A DNA stretch of 64,000 nt from Acuticoccus sp965213555. GTDB taxonomy: Bacteria; Pseudomonadota; Alphaproteobacteria; Rhizobiales; Amorphaceae. Below are positions 1 to 10,514 of the stretch, one piece after another. Under the pieces are notes generated by a model that saw only the letters and a list, made by a program, of their open reading frames with translations, had not been told where the DNA came from and ran no database searches. The stretch covers positions 248,001 through 312,000 of the forward strand of contig NZ_OZ243890.1 of assembly GCF_965213555.1 (NCBI RefSeq). Direction: 5' to 3'. Made by a program: the position numbers and the translations under genes. The stretch's first letter is position 1. The number at the start of each line of letters is the position of its first letter.

Positions 1-134
1 CGCTCGTGCGCGATGTGGCCGAGGGCGCGACGATCACGGTCGCGGACGTCAACCTCGACGAGGGCTCGACGCTCCTGTCGTTGCGCCGCGAGCAGGACGC
101 CCTGACCGACGCACAGGAGGAGGACCTGCGATGA
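1..134 (+). CDS. SAF-domain NAD(P)-dependent oxidoreductase, C-terminal fragment
   Basis: Only the last 43 codons lie in the window, ending at TGA 132-134. The visible peptide contains the segment DVAEGATITVADVNLDEG, which resembles the C-terminal SAF domain of homoserine-dehydrogenase-like oxidoreductases. The reading frame is open to the left edge, so the N-terminal Rossmann part, if present, lies upstream. The stop overlaps the cupin start (ATGA), which implies translational coupling. The family call rests on a short tail and is tentative; the specific substrate cannot be judged. Confidence 0.5.
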   Translation, partial: LVRDVAEGATITVADVNLDEGSTLLSLRREQDALTDAQEEDLR

Positions 135-691
135 CGGAACGTCGCGCCAGCGTGCGCAACATCGCCGAGGAGCCGTGGCAGGAGTTCCCAGGGCACCACG
201 GCGGGGCGCTGTCGAAGGCGCTGGTGCGGCCGGAGACCGTCGGCTCGCGTAAGCTCGACTACCGCATCTCGACGTACCGGCCGATGGCGCACGTGGAGCG
301 TCACGCGCACAAGGTGCAGGAGCAGGTCTACCACGTCCTCGAGGGCGAGGGCCTGATGGAGATCGGCGACGAGGCCCGCGTGGTGCGGCGCCACGACGTC
401 ATCTACCTGCCGCCAGGGGTGCCGCACGCCATCGCCAACACGGGGCTCGGCGACCTCACGTTCATCGTCGTCACAACGCCGGTCGACGACGAGGGGACTG
501 ATCAGCCCAAGCGCTCGATGAGGCTCGTCGCGGCGGCGGGGTTCGCCGCCTTGTGCCCGCCGATGACGAACGCGAACACCTCCCGTGCACCCCTCGCGGC
601 AGGCTCGGCGAGGCACGCGGGGCTCGGCGCCGTGCCGCGTGCCAGCGCAGCGAGGGACTCGGCGTGGCGATCGAGGGCGGCCTCGTCGTAG
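131..691 (+). CDS. Cupin-domain protein; 3' end probably altered by a 1-nt indel
   Basis: Residues 1-123 form a single-domain cupin. A metal-binding pattern is visible in HVERHAHKVQEQVYHVLEG (motif 1 His/His/Gln/Glu) and in the LPPGVPHAIANTG segment (motif 2 His). Beyond residue 123 the frame runs antisense through the DUF72 gene as a low-complexity Ala/Arg tail unlike any cupin. A TGA lies one frame away at 499-501. One more G in the run at 493-496 would make the protein end in Glu-Gly-Asp and stop there, directly abutting the DUF72 stop. The functional protein is therefore probably about 123 residues. It is translationally coupled to the upstream oxidoreductase. Substrate is unknown. Confidence 0.7.
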   Translation: MTERRASVRNIAEEPWQEFPGHHGGALSKALVRPETVGSRKLDYRISTYRPMAHVERHAHKVQEQVYHVLEGEGLMEIGDEARVVRRHDVIYLPPGVPHAIANTGLGDLTFIVVTTPVDDEGTDQPKRSMRLVAAAGFAALCPPMTNANTSRAPLAAGSARHAGLGAVPRASAARDSAWRSRAASS

Positions 692-1296
692 CCCTTTGCC
701 TCGTCCTCGCGCGTTCCCAAGAGCCGCACGTAGGCGAAGTCGGCGCACAGGTCGGCGATCTCGGGATGACGCGAATCCCGTGCCCAGACGATGGCGACGC
801 CGGCGCGCCGGGCCAGCGCGACGACCTCGGGCACGCGGAAGCTGTCGTGGCGCAGCTCCACCGCGTGACGCAGGCGACGACCGCCGGCGCTGTCCGGAAG
901 CAGCGCGAGGAAGGCGGCGAAGTCGGCCTCGTCGTAGCGCTTGGTCTCAGGGAGCTGCCACAGGATCGGGCCGAGGGCATCGCCGAGCTCGGTCAAGCCA
1001 CCGAAGACGAACCGTTCGACGCTCTCGCCGGCGTCCGCCAGCACCTTGCGGTTCGTGGCGTAGCGCGGCGCCTTCACGGTGAAGACGAAGCCGTCCGGCA
1101 CCTCGCCGCGCCACTTGGCGAACGTCTCCGGCCTTTGCGAGCGGTAGAACGTGCCGTTGATCTCGAGCGCGCTCATCGTGCGCCCGGCATGGGCGAGCTC
1201 GTCCTTGTGGGCGAGCCCCTTCGGGTAGAACGTCCCCCGCCACGGCGCGTAGGTCCAGCCGCCGACGCCGATGCGGATGGCGCCAGCCTTCGCCAT
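502..1296 (-). CDS. DUF72 (YecE-like) family protein
   Basis: The 264-residue protein begins with IRIGVGGWTYAPWRGTFYP, the N-terminal strand of the DUF72 TIM-barrel-like family. It also has FTVKAPRYATN, LWQLPETKRYD and HAVELRHDSF, the conserved blocks of the family. Biochemical function of DUF72 is not established. It starts 4 bp downstream of the glpK stop on the same strand, so it is likely cotranscribed with glycerol kinase. The start is ATG at 1294-1296. Length is typical for the family. Its stop forms half of the palindrome TGATCA at 499-504. Confidence 0.85.
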   Translation of the reverse strand: MAKAGAIRIGVGGWTYAPWRGTFYPKGLAHKDELAHAGRTMSALEINGTFYRSQRPETFAKWRGEVPDGFVFTVKAPRYATNRKVLADAGESVERFVFGGLTELGDALGPILWQLPETKRYDEADFAAFLALLPDSAGGRRLRHAVELRHDSFRVPEVVALARRAGVAIVWARDSRHPEIADLCADFAYVRLLGTREDEAKGYDEAALDRHAESLAALARGTAPSPACLAEPAARGAREVFAFVIGGHKAANPAAATSLIERLG

Positions 1297-1300
1297 CGCG

Positions 1301-2779
<1,479 letters not shown>

Positions 2780-3002
2780 GGGACTTCGGCCGATGGGACA
2801 CGAGCCTCGGCCCATCGCCCATCACCTGTCAAACGGCGATCCACACGTCGGCGTAGGCAGAGCCTCTGCGAGAGGACGTGATGTTGCACGGAGGCTTTGC
2901 AAGTGCCGGCCGCGCCCGTCGCTGGCCCCGGTGGGATCGCACGGCGGCGGGGAACCCGCCGTGCGCCGCGACCATTTGGTCGGCACACCTTGGAGGAGCC
3001 AG

Positions 3003-3368
3003 ATGGCAGATATCAACGTCAGCCACTCGAACATCCGCGCGAGCCGGGTCAACGGCACGACGGTCTACAACACCGCCGGCGAGCAGCTCGGCACCGTCGA
3101 GGACGTCGTCATCGGCAAGCGGGATGGGAAGGTGAAGTACGCGATCATGTCGTTCGGCGGCTTCCTCGGCATCGGCGAGGAGTACCATCCGCTGCCCTGG
3201 GACACGCTCGACTACGACACCCAGAAGGACGGCTACACCGTGTCCGTGACGCGCGAGCAGCTCGAAGGCGGACCGCGCTACGACACCTCGAACGAGCCGG
3301 ACTGGGAAGACGAGGCCTACCACCGCAGCCTCTACTCGCACTACGGCCTGACCTACCCCGCGATCTGA
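3003..3368 (+). CDS. PRC-barrel domain protein
   Basis: A 121-residue protein with a single PRC-barrel fold. After the N-terminal segment, NTAGEQLGTVEDVVIGKRDG and YAIMSFGGFLGIGEEYHPLP are the conserved beta-rich blocks. PRC-barrel proteins are small cytoplasmic adaptor or RNA-associated proteins, and in Hyphomicrobiales are often general-stress or membrane-associated genes; the role here is unknown. The start ATG 3003 is chosen because GGAGG lies about 7 nt upstream and the reading frame further upstream has no family match. It converges on the SpoIIAA-like gene with a hairpin between them. Confidence 0.9.
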   Translation: MADINVSHSNIRASRVNGTTVYNTAGEQLGTVEDVVIGKRDGKVKYAIMSFGGFLGIGEEYHPLPWDTLDYDTQKDGYTVSVTREQLEGGPRYDTSNEPDWEDEAYHRSLYSHYGLTYPAI

Positions 3369-3375
3369 GGCGAGC

Positions 3376-3407
3376 GCTGCCCCGTCGGTCAAGGCCGCCG
3401 GGGCAGC
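3376..3407. terminator. Bidirectional hairpin between convergent genes
   Basis: GCTGCCCCG at 3376-3384 pairs perfectly with CGGGGCAGC at 3399-3407 across a 14-nt loop. It sits exactly between the stops of the PRC-barrel gene and the SpoIIAA-like gene. There is no clear U-tract, so its efficiency as an intrinsic terminator is uncertain. Confidence 0.5.
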
Positions 3408-3409
3408 CT

Positions 3410-3811
3410 CTAGGCTGGGGGCACCCCGCTCGGCTCCGCGCCGACGAAGGCCCACGCAGCCGCGGCCTCCTCCGGGTCGAACGGCCGCGCCTCCGTCGGC
3501 GTGATCGGGTCCATGGCCTTGATCATCGCCGCGGCCACGGCGGGCGCGCCGATCACCGCGTATCGCTCCACCTTCGCCGGCGCCCGCGCCATGCTGCGGG
3601 CGACCTCGGGGCTCAGCGCCGCGGGGATGTCGGTGAGCTCGAAGTCGTCGAGGACCAGCAGGAGGTTGATGGCGGCATGGTGGTCGAAGGCGCGGTTCAC
3701 GACCCCGGCCATGGCTTCCATGTCGTCACTTTCTACGTCCGGCCCGAGGCGGAACGCGAGGACGTCGGCTCGGCCGGTGCCGAGCTCCTGCACGGTGGGC
3801 GTGTTCAGCAT
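3410..3811 (-). CDS. SpoIIAA-like (STAS-related) protein
   Basis: A 133-residue protein matching the SpoIIAA-like family found in many proteobacteria. Visible blocks are DMEAMAGVVNRAFDHHAAIN, LLLVLDDFELTDI and ERYAVIGAPAVAAAMIKAM, typical of this alpha/beta fold related to STAS and CRAL-TRIO domains. Function is undetermined in the family. The start ATG at 3809-3811 is preceded by GGGGGAG, a strong ribosome binding site; a 64-codon upstream extension of the frame is arginine-rich and unlike the family. It is monocistronic by its surroundings. Confidence 0.8.
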   Translation of the reverse strand: MLNTPTVQELGTGRADVLAFRLGPDVESDDMEAMAGVVNRAFDHHAAINLLLVLDDFELTDIPAALSPEVARSMARAPAKVERYAVIGAPAVAAAMIKAMDPITPTEARPFDPEEAAAAWAFVGAEPSGVPPA

Positions 3812-3917
3812 GGCTCCCCCGACGGCGTGACGGTGTGACCGTTCCTGCGCCAATCGCCCGCCAGCCGCGAAAGGTTCCCCCCGTCCCCGCGCTCGCGGGA
3901 CGCGACCCTGGCAGCGC

Positions 3918-4454
3918 ATGATCAGGGATGCGACCACCGGCGACGCGGGTGCCATCTGCGCGATCTGGAACGACGTCATCCGTTCGCCGCACATCACGTT
4001 CACGACGCTGGAGCGGTCCGAGGCGGAGGTGGCGGCGCTGATCGCGCATGGTGCCGTCGCCGGGCTGCCGTTCCTCGTGGTCGAAGAGCGCGAGGTACTG
4101 GGCTTCGCGACCTACGCTCAGTTCAGGCGGGGGCCGGGCTATGCCCGCACGGTGGAGCACACGATCAACCTTGCCTCGTCGGCGCAGGGACATGGCCACG
4201 GCAGATCGCTCATGAACGCGCTGCTGGACCGCGCAAGGCAGGGCGGCGTGCGGTCGATGGTCGGCGCCGTGAGCGGTGCCAACCCGGCCGCGATCGCCTT
4301 CCACGGAAGGATGGGGTTCACCCGCGTCGGGCTCATCCCCGACGCGGGCTACAAGTACGGCGCCTGGCTCGACCTCGTGCTGATGCAGCGGCGCCTCGAA
4401 GGCGCCGGCGGCGGACCGCCGGCGCCCGGTGCGCCTACTGCCAGCGCTGGATGA
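3918..4454 (+). CDS. GNAT-family N-acetyltransferase (phosphinothricin/amino-acid acetyltransferase type)
   Basis: A 178-residue GNAT protein. The N-terminus IRDATTGDAGAICAIWNDVI, the acceptor region TFTTLERS, and EHTINLASSAQGHGHGRSLM with the acetyl-CoA pyrophosphate loop (QGHGHGRSL, about residues 93-101) match the PAT/MnaT branch that acetylates amino acids or phosphinothricin-like analogues. The glycine-rich loop is normally Gly-x-Gly-x-Gly/Ala; here it is Gly-His-Gly-His-Gly. The last 20 bp overlap the end of the convergent glpV gene. Exact substrate is unknown. No regulator is adjacent. Confidence 0.85.
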   Translation: MIRDATTGDAGAICAIWNDVIRSPHITFTTLERSEAEVAALIAHGAVAGLPFLVVEEREVLGFATYAQFRRGPGYARTVEHTINLASSAQGHGHGRSLMNALLDRARQGGVRSMVGAVSGANPAAIAFHGRMGFTRVGLIPDAGYKYGAWLDLVLMQRRLEGAGGGPPAPGAPTASAG

Positions 4455-6168
4455 TGTCCTCGTAGGCGACGGTCTCGCCCTGGGGCTTCTCGTTCTCCAG
4501 CTTGGGCTTGGGCGAGCCCTCCACCTCGGTCAGCCAGTAGGACGGGTCGCGCTCCTCGTTGAGCCGCGGGCCGCAGCCGCCGTAGACGTTCGCCCGCTCG
4601 TCGGCCACCTGCATGCGCGCCATGACGGCGTCCATCTCCGTCGCGAGGCGGTCCATCGCCTCCTGCGGGGTGAAGGTGCCGGCGTTGACGTCGCCGATCT
4701 GCTGCCACCACAGCTGCGCGAGCTTCGGGTAGTCCGGCACGTTGACGCCGGTCGGGGTCCAGTTGACCCGGTCGGGCGAGCGGTAGAACTCGACGAGCCC
4801 GCCGAGCTTGTCTGCGCGCTCGGTGAAGCTCTCGTGGTTGACCGTGGAGTCGCGGATGAAGGTGAGCCCGGTGTGGCTCTTCTCCACGTCGACGGTCTTG
4901 GACGTCACGAACTGGGCGTAGAGCCATGCGGCCTTGCGCCGGTCGAGCGGGGTCGACTTCAGGAACGTCCAAGCGCCGGCGTCCTGGTAGCCGAGCTTCT
5001 GGCCCTCCTCCCAGTAGGGGCCATGCGGCGAGGGAGCCATGCGCCACAGCGGCATCCCCTCCTCGTCGACGGTGTTGTTGCCCTCCTCGAGGCTCTTCAC
5101 CATGTCGGCGGTAAACGCGGTGTACCAGAAGATCTGCTGCGCCACGTTGCCTTGGGAGAGCGCCGGCAACGACTGGTAGAAGTCGTAGGAGGCGGCGGCA
5201 GGCGGGGCGTACTCGCGCAGCCACTCGTCCCACTTGCCGATGGCGTAGACCGCCGCGGGAGCGTTGGTCGCGCCGCCGCGCGACACGGACGCGCCGACCG
5301 GGTTGCAGGACCCCTCCTCCATGCGGATGCCCCACTCGTCCACAGGGCGCCCGTTGGGCAGGCCCTGCGAGCCCGCGCCCGCCATGGAGAGCCAGGCGTC
5401 CGTCATGCGCCAGCCGAGGTCCGGCGCGCGCTTGCCGTAGTCCATGTGCCCGTAGATCCGCACGCCGTCGATCTCGCGCACGTCCTCGGTGAAGAACTCG
5501 GCGATGTCCTCGTAGGCCGACCAGTTGACCGGAACGCCGAGGTCGTAGCCGTACTTCTCGCGGAAGCGCGCCTGGTAGTCCTCGTTGTCGAACCAGTCCT
5601 TGCGGAACCAGTAGAGGTTGGCGAACTGCTGATCCGGGAGCTGCCAGATCGCACCATCCGGGCCAGTCGTGAAGCTGATGCCCATGAAGTCGTCGAGGTC
5701 GAGCGTCGGGCTGGTGACGTCCGCGCCCTCCCCTTCCATGAACTCCGACAGGTTCACCGCCGCCTGCAGCCGTGAGTGCGTGCCGACGAGGTCGGAGTCG
5801 TTGACGTAGGCGTCGTAGAGGTTGCGGTTGGTCTGCATCTGGGTCTGCACCGCCTGGACCACCTCGCCCTCGCCGAGGAGCTGGTGGTTGACCGCGATGC
5901 CGGTGATCTCCTCGAACGCCTGGGCGAGGGTCTCCGCCTCGTAGGAGTGCGTCGGGATCGTCTCCGACAGGACGTTGATCTCCATGCCCTGGAACGGCTC
6001 GGCGGCGTTGACGAACCACTCCATCTCGGCGAGCTGCTCCTCGCGGGTGAGGACCGAGCGCTGGAACTCCTCGTCGATCCAGCGCTCGGCGGCCGCCATG
6101 TCGGCGAGCGCCGGCGCCGCCGTCACGAGCGCGGCGACGCAGGTGGTGGCGAGTAGGACGTGTCTCAT
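4435..6168 (-). CDS. glpV: Glycerol ABC transporter, periplasmic binding protein
   Basis: A 577-residue extracellular solute-binding protein with a signal peptide (MRHVLLATTCVAALVTAAPA, likely cleaved after ALA near residue 22). Its size, the segment INVLSETIPTHSYEAE and the AIWQLPDQQFANLYWFRKDW block resemble the large family-1 binding proteins at the end of rhizobial glpSTPQUV glycerol-uptake operons. It would capture glycerol or a close polyol for the GlpPQ permease. The gene is last in the minus-strand operon, preceded by an AGGGAG ribosome binding site and a perfect palindrome that may set its transcript level. Its 3' end overlaps the GNAT gene by 20 bp. Ligand identity is inferred from operon type. 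Confidence 0.88.
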   Translation of the reverse strand: MRHVLLATTCVAALVTAAPALADMAAAERWIDEEFQRSVLTREEQLAEMEWFVNAAEPFQGMEINVLSETIPTHSYEAETLAQAFEEITGIAVNHQLLGEGEVVQAVQTQMQTNRNLYDAYVNDSDLVGTHSRLQAAVNLSEFMEGEGADVTSPTLDLDDFMGISFTTGPDGAIWQLPDQQFANLYWFRKDWFDNEDYQARFREKYGYDLGVPVNWSAYEDIAEFFTEDVREIDGVRIYGHMDYGKRAPDLGWRMTDAWLSMAGAGSQGLPNGRPVDEWGIRMEEGSCNPVGASVSRGGATNAPAAVYAIGKWDEWLREYAPPAAASYDFYQSLPALSQGNVAQQIFWYTAFTADMVKSLEEGNNTVDEEGMPLWRMAPSPHGPYWEEGQKLGYQDAGAWTFLKSTPLDRRKAAWLYAQFVTSKTVDVEKSHTGLTFIRDSTVNHESFTERADKLGGLVEFYRSPDRVNWTPTGVNVPDYPKLAQLWWQQIGDVNAGTFTPQEAMDRLATEMDAVMARMQVADERANVYGGCGPRLNEERDPSYWLTEVEGSPKPKLENEKPQGETVAYEDIIQRWQ

Positions 6169-6198
6169 CGTTTCTCCCTGAGTTTTGTTTGGTTGGTC

Positions 6199-6216
6199 CG
6201 GCGCTCGCGAGCGCCG
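6199..6216. repeat. 18-bp perfect palindrome between glpU and glpV
   Basis: CGGCGCTCGCGAGCGCCG is fully self-complementary. It lies in the 66-bp gap upstream of the binding-protein gene. In transcripts it would form a very stable hairpin just before the glpV ribosome binding site. Such hairpins between permease and binding-protein genes often adjust relative expression; that role is inferred here. Confidence 0.55.
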
Positions 6217-6234
6217 CAGCGTCCGGCCTTACGG

Positions 6235-6528
6235 TCAGACGAAGAGGAAGACGAGCAGCGCCAACGCGAGCGCGATGGGCGATGCGATCCAAAGCGGTCC
6301 TGTCGCGAAGGCGAGCCAGCCGAGGTGGACGTAGGCAGCGGCGAGCAGCGCGATGAAGAGCCGGTCGCCGCGCGTGGTGGTGAGGCCGAGCACGCCATCA
6401 CGCGGCGCGCCTCCGGGCCGCGCGAGCTCCCACACCGTCATCAGGCCGAGCGCACCGGCGATGGCGGCGAAGAAGACCGCTGTCTGCCACGTCCACGCCA
6501 TCCACGCGAGGCCGATCCCTTCGCTCAT
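6235..6528 (-). CDS. glpU: Small membrane protein of glycerol ABC transporter (DUF2160)
   Basis: A 97-residue protein with three or four predicted hydrophobic segments (about residues 12-32, 57-72, 76-97). It matches the DUF2160 small integral membrane proteins that accompany glpQ and glpV in rhizobial glycerol operons. Its biochemical role is unknown; it is an accessory inner-membrane component by context. It starts 9 bp after the glpQ stop on the same strand. The N-terminus MSEGIGLAWMAWTWQTAVFF fits the family. Confidence 0.85.
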   Translation of the reverse strand: MSEGIGLAWMAWTWQTAVFFAAIAGALGLMTVWELARPGGAPRDGVLGLTTTRGDRLFIALLAAAYVHLGWLAFATGPLWIASPIALALALLVFLFV

Positions 6529-6537
6529 GGCCTTCTC

Positions 6538-7434
6538 CTAGACGCGTCCCAAGGCGAAGCCCTTGGCGATGTAGTTGCGCACGAAGTAGATCACCACGGC
6601 GCCCGGCACGATGGTGAGGACGCCCGCCGCCGCGAGGAGGCCGAGCTCGTAGCCCGAGGAGGACGCCGTGCGCGTCATCACGCCGGCGATGGGCTGCGCA
6701 TCGACGCTCGTCAGCGTCTTGGCGAGCAGCATCTCCACCCACGAGAACATGAAGCAGAAGAACATCGTCACGCCGACACCGCTCGCGATCAGCGGCATGA
6801 AGATCTTTATGAAAAAGCGCGGGAACGAGTAGCCGTCGATGTAGGCGGTCTCGTCGATCTCCTTCGGCACACCGGACATGAAGCCTTCGAGGATCCACAC
6901 CGCGAGCGGGATGTTGAACAGGCAGTGCGCCAGCGCCACGGCCCAGTAGGTGTCGAACAGGCCCACCGAGGAGTACAGCTGGAGGAACGGCAGCGCGAAC
7001 ACCGCCGGCGGCGCCATCCGGTTGGTGAGCAGCCAGAAGAACAGGTGCTTGTCGCCCATGAAGCGATAGCGCGAGAACGCGTAGGCCGCCGGCAGCGCCG
7101 CCGCCACCGACAGCACCGTGTTCATGGCGACGTAGGAGATGGAGTTGATGTAGCCCCAGTACCACACGGGGTTGGTCAGGATCTCGACGTAGCTGTCGAC
7201 GGTGAAGTTCTGCGGGTAGGGGCTGAAGCCGCCGAGGATCTCGTTGGTCGTCTTGAAGCTCATGTTGATGAGCCAATAGATCGGCAACATGAGGAAGACG
7301 ATGTAGAGCGTCGGCACAAGCCACTTCAAGCGCACCCGGCGCGCCGGACGAGCCTCTGCCCTTGCAAGGACTGCGCCCGAGGCGCCGCCGGCCGGGACGC
7401 GCGTGTCGCCCGGGGCCTGTCCGACGGCGCTCAT
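6538..7434 (-). CDS. glpQ: Glycerol ABC transporter permease 2
   Basis: A 298-residue MalG-type permease with six predicted membrane helices. The cytoplasmic EAA loop is visible as EIDETAYIDGYSFPRFF near residues 190-206. It would pair with GlpP to form the channel of the glycerol importer in the inner membrane. The ATG at 7432-7434 overlaps the glpP stop (ATGA), so translation is coupled. The first 35 residues are a hydrophilic, Ala/Arg-rich cytoplasmic leader before the first helix (LVPTLYIVFLMLPIYWLIN). Confidence 0.92.
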   Translation of the reverse strand: MSAVGQAPGDTRVPAGGASGAVLARAEARPARRVRLKWLVPTLYIVFLMLPIYWLINMSFKTTNEILGGFSPYPQNFTVDSYVEILTNPVWYWGYINSISYVAMNTVLSVAAALPAAYAFSRYRFMGDKHLFFWLLTNRMAPPAVFALPFLQLYSSVGLFDTYWAVALAHCLFNIPLAVWILEGFMSGVPKEIDETAYIDGYSFPRFFIKIFMPLIASGVGVTMFFCFMFSWVEMLLAKTLTSVDAQPIAGVMTRTASSSGYELGLLAAAGVLTIVPGAVVIYFVRNYIAKGFALGRV

Positions 7435-8293
7435 GCAGCCTCTCGATCGCGCGTCATCAGCGTGTAGAACACCCAGCAGACGAGGAGGGTCATCAGGAAG
7501 TAGATGATCGACATGGCCGCCGCGATGCCGAGGTTGAACTCGCCGAGCGCCGCCTTGACGAGGTCGATGGACAGGAACGTCGTCGCGTTGCCCGGCCCGC
7601 CGCCGGTCAGGACGAACGGCTCGGTGTAGATCATGAACGAGTCGATGAAGCGGAGCAGGAACGCGATGATGAGCACCTGCCGCATCTTGGGGAGCTGGAT
7701 GTGGCGGAACACCGCCCAGCGCGAGGCGCCGTCGATCTTGGCGGCGCGGTAGTACGCCTCGTCGATGGACATGAGGCCGGCGTAGGCGAGGAGGACCACG
7801 AGCGAGGTCCAGTGCCACACGTCCATCAGGACGACGGTGAACCACGCCGCCGTGGGGTCGTTGGTGAAGTTGTAGGGGACGCCGAGCGCGTTGATCCCCC
7901 AGCCGAGCAGGCCGATCTCGGGCAGCGCGAAGATGTTCCACATGGCGCCCACCACGTTCCACGGCACGAGGAGGGGCAGCGCCATGAGGACGAGGCAGAC
8001 CGAGACCCACGGCCCGCGGCGCGGCATGGCGAGCGCGACCGCGACGCCGAGCGGGATCTCGATGGCGAGGATGATCGCGGTGAACGCGAACTGGCGGATC
8101 AGCGAATCGTGGAAGCGCGGCGAGGCCAGCACCGCCTCGTAGTTCGTGGTGCCCGCCCAGAAGAACAGGTTGTCGCCGAAGGTCTCCTGCAGCGAGTAGT
8201 TCACCACCGTCATCAGCGGGATGACGGCGTTCATGGCGACCAGCACCAGGACCGGCAGGACCAGGAACCAGGCGCGGTTGTTCTGGGTCTTCG

Positions 8294-8297
<4 letters not shown>
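7431..8297 (-). CDS. glpP: Glycerol ABC transporter permease 1
   Basis: A 288-residue MalF/UgpA-type permease with about six membrane helices, starting RAWFLVLPVLVLVAMNAVIP. The EAA-type loop is SIDEAYYRAAKIDGASRWAV, which docks on the ATPases. It forms the transmembrane pore with GlpQ. The start is GTG 8295-8297, overlapping the glpT stop (GTGA); no alternative start with better signals is nearby. Tight coupling on both sides shows one operon. Confidence 0.92.
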
Positions 8298-9361
<1,064 letters not shown>

Positions 9362-9363
9362 CG

Positions 9364-10446
9364 TCAGGCCGCCAGCCGCACGCCGTCGCCGCTCACCGTG
9401 TCGCCCTCGGCGTTGAACACCAGCATGTGACGCGGCTCGAACCCGACGTTCAGCGTCGTCCCCACGGCGCCGTCGTAGATCCCCTGGATCAGCATGACGA
9501 AGCGCTCGTCGAGGCACGTCATGTGGACGTAGCTCTCCGAGCCCGTGATCTCGGCGACCACGACGGTGGCGGGCAACGCGATGGCGGTGCCACGGCCCGC
9601 CTTCGCCAGGTGATGGGGGCGGACGCCGACGACGTAGCGTCCATCACCCAAGCCGCCGAACTCCGGGGGAACGGGGAGGTCAAACCCGCTCTCATGCAGG
9701 AACGTCCCGCCGGACTTGGTGAGCGCCACCACGTTGAGCGGCGGATCGGAGAACGTGCGCGCGGTGGTGAGGCAGTTCGGCGCCCGGTAGACGTCCAATG
9801 TCGGGCCGAACTGGGTGACGCCGCCCTCAGACAGCGTCGCGGTGTTGCCACCGAGCAGGAGCGCCTCCTCCGGCTCGGCCGTCGCGTAGACGACGACCGC
9901 GCCCGACGCCTGAAAGACCTTCGGCAGCTCAGCGCGCAACTCCTCGCGCAGCTTGTAGTCGAGGTTGGCGAGCGGCTCGTCGAGGAGCACGACGGAGGCG
10001 TCCTTGGCGAGCGCGCGGGCGATGGCGGTGCGTTGCTGCTGCCCGCCGGAGAGCTGCAGCGGCAGGCGGTCGAGGTACGGCACCAGCTGCAGCAGCGCCG
10101 CGATGCGCCCCACCTGCGCCTCCACCTCGCGGCGCGGCTTGCCGGCGAGGCGCATGGGCGAGGCGATGTTCTCGCGCACCGTCATCGCGGGATAGTTGAT
10201 GAACTGCTGGTAGACCATCGCGACGTCGCGCTTGCGCACCGGCACGCCCGTCACGTCGCGACCGTCGACCTGGATCGTGCCCGACGTCGGACGGTCGAGC
10301 CCCGCCATCAACCGCAGCAGGCTCGTCTTCCCGGCGAGCGTCGGGCCCAGAAGGACGTTGATCGTGCCGGGGACGAGCTCGAGCGTGACGTCATCGAGGT
10401 GCGTGACGTCTCCCACCCGCTTGCCGACGCCCCTCAGCTCGAGCAT
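9364..10446 (-). CDS. glpS: Glycerol ABC transporter ATPase (normal signature, altered His-switch)
   Basis: A 360-residue ATP-binding subunit. Walker A is the unusual but permitted GPTLAGKTS, the Q-loop is MVYQQFINYP, the signature LSGGQQQR is intact, and Walker B is VLLDEPLANLD. The switch-loop histidine is absent: the segment is YATAEPEEAL where THD is expected. It has a MalK-type C-terminal domain. It would heterodimerise with GlpT. ATG 10444-10446 is preceded by GGGAGGGG. It is only 2 bp from the glpT start and follows glpD by 68 bp. Confidence 0.92.
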   Translation of the reverse strand: MLELRGVGKRVGDVTHLDDVTLELVPGTINVLLGPTLAGKTSLLRLMAGLDRPTSGTIQVDGRDVTGVPVRKRDVAMVYQQFINYPAMTVRENIASPMRLAGKPRREVEAQVGRIAALLQLVPYLDRLPLQLSGGQQQRTAIARALAKDASVVLLDEPLANLDYKLREELRAELPKVFQASGAVVVYATAEPEEALLLGGNTATLSEGGVTQFGPTLDVYRAPNCLTTARTFSDPPLNVVALTKSGGTFLHESGFDLPVPPEFGGLGDGRYVVGVRPHHLAKAGRGTAIALPATVVVAEITGSESYVHMTCLDERFVMLIQGIYDGAVGTTLNVGFEPRHMLVFNAEGDTVSGDGVRLAA

Positions 10447-10514
10447 GTCCCCTCCCCTACGCGGCGAGGTCCTCGCCGCGCGTCGCACCGCGTCGGGCCT
10501 CGATGGCAGGCAGA

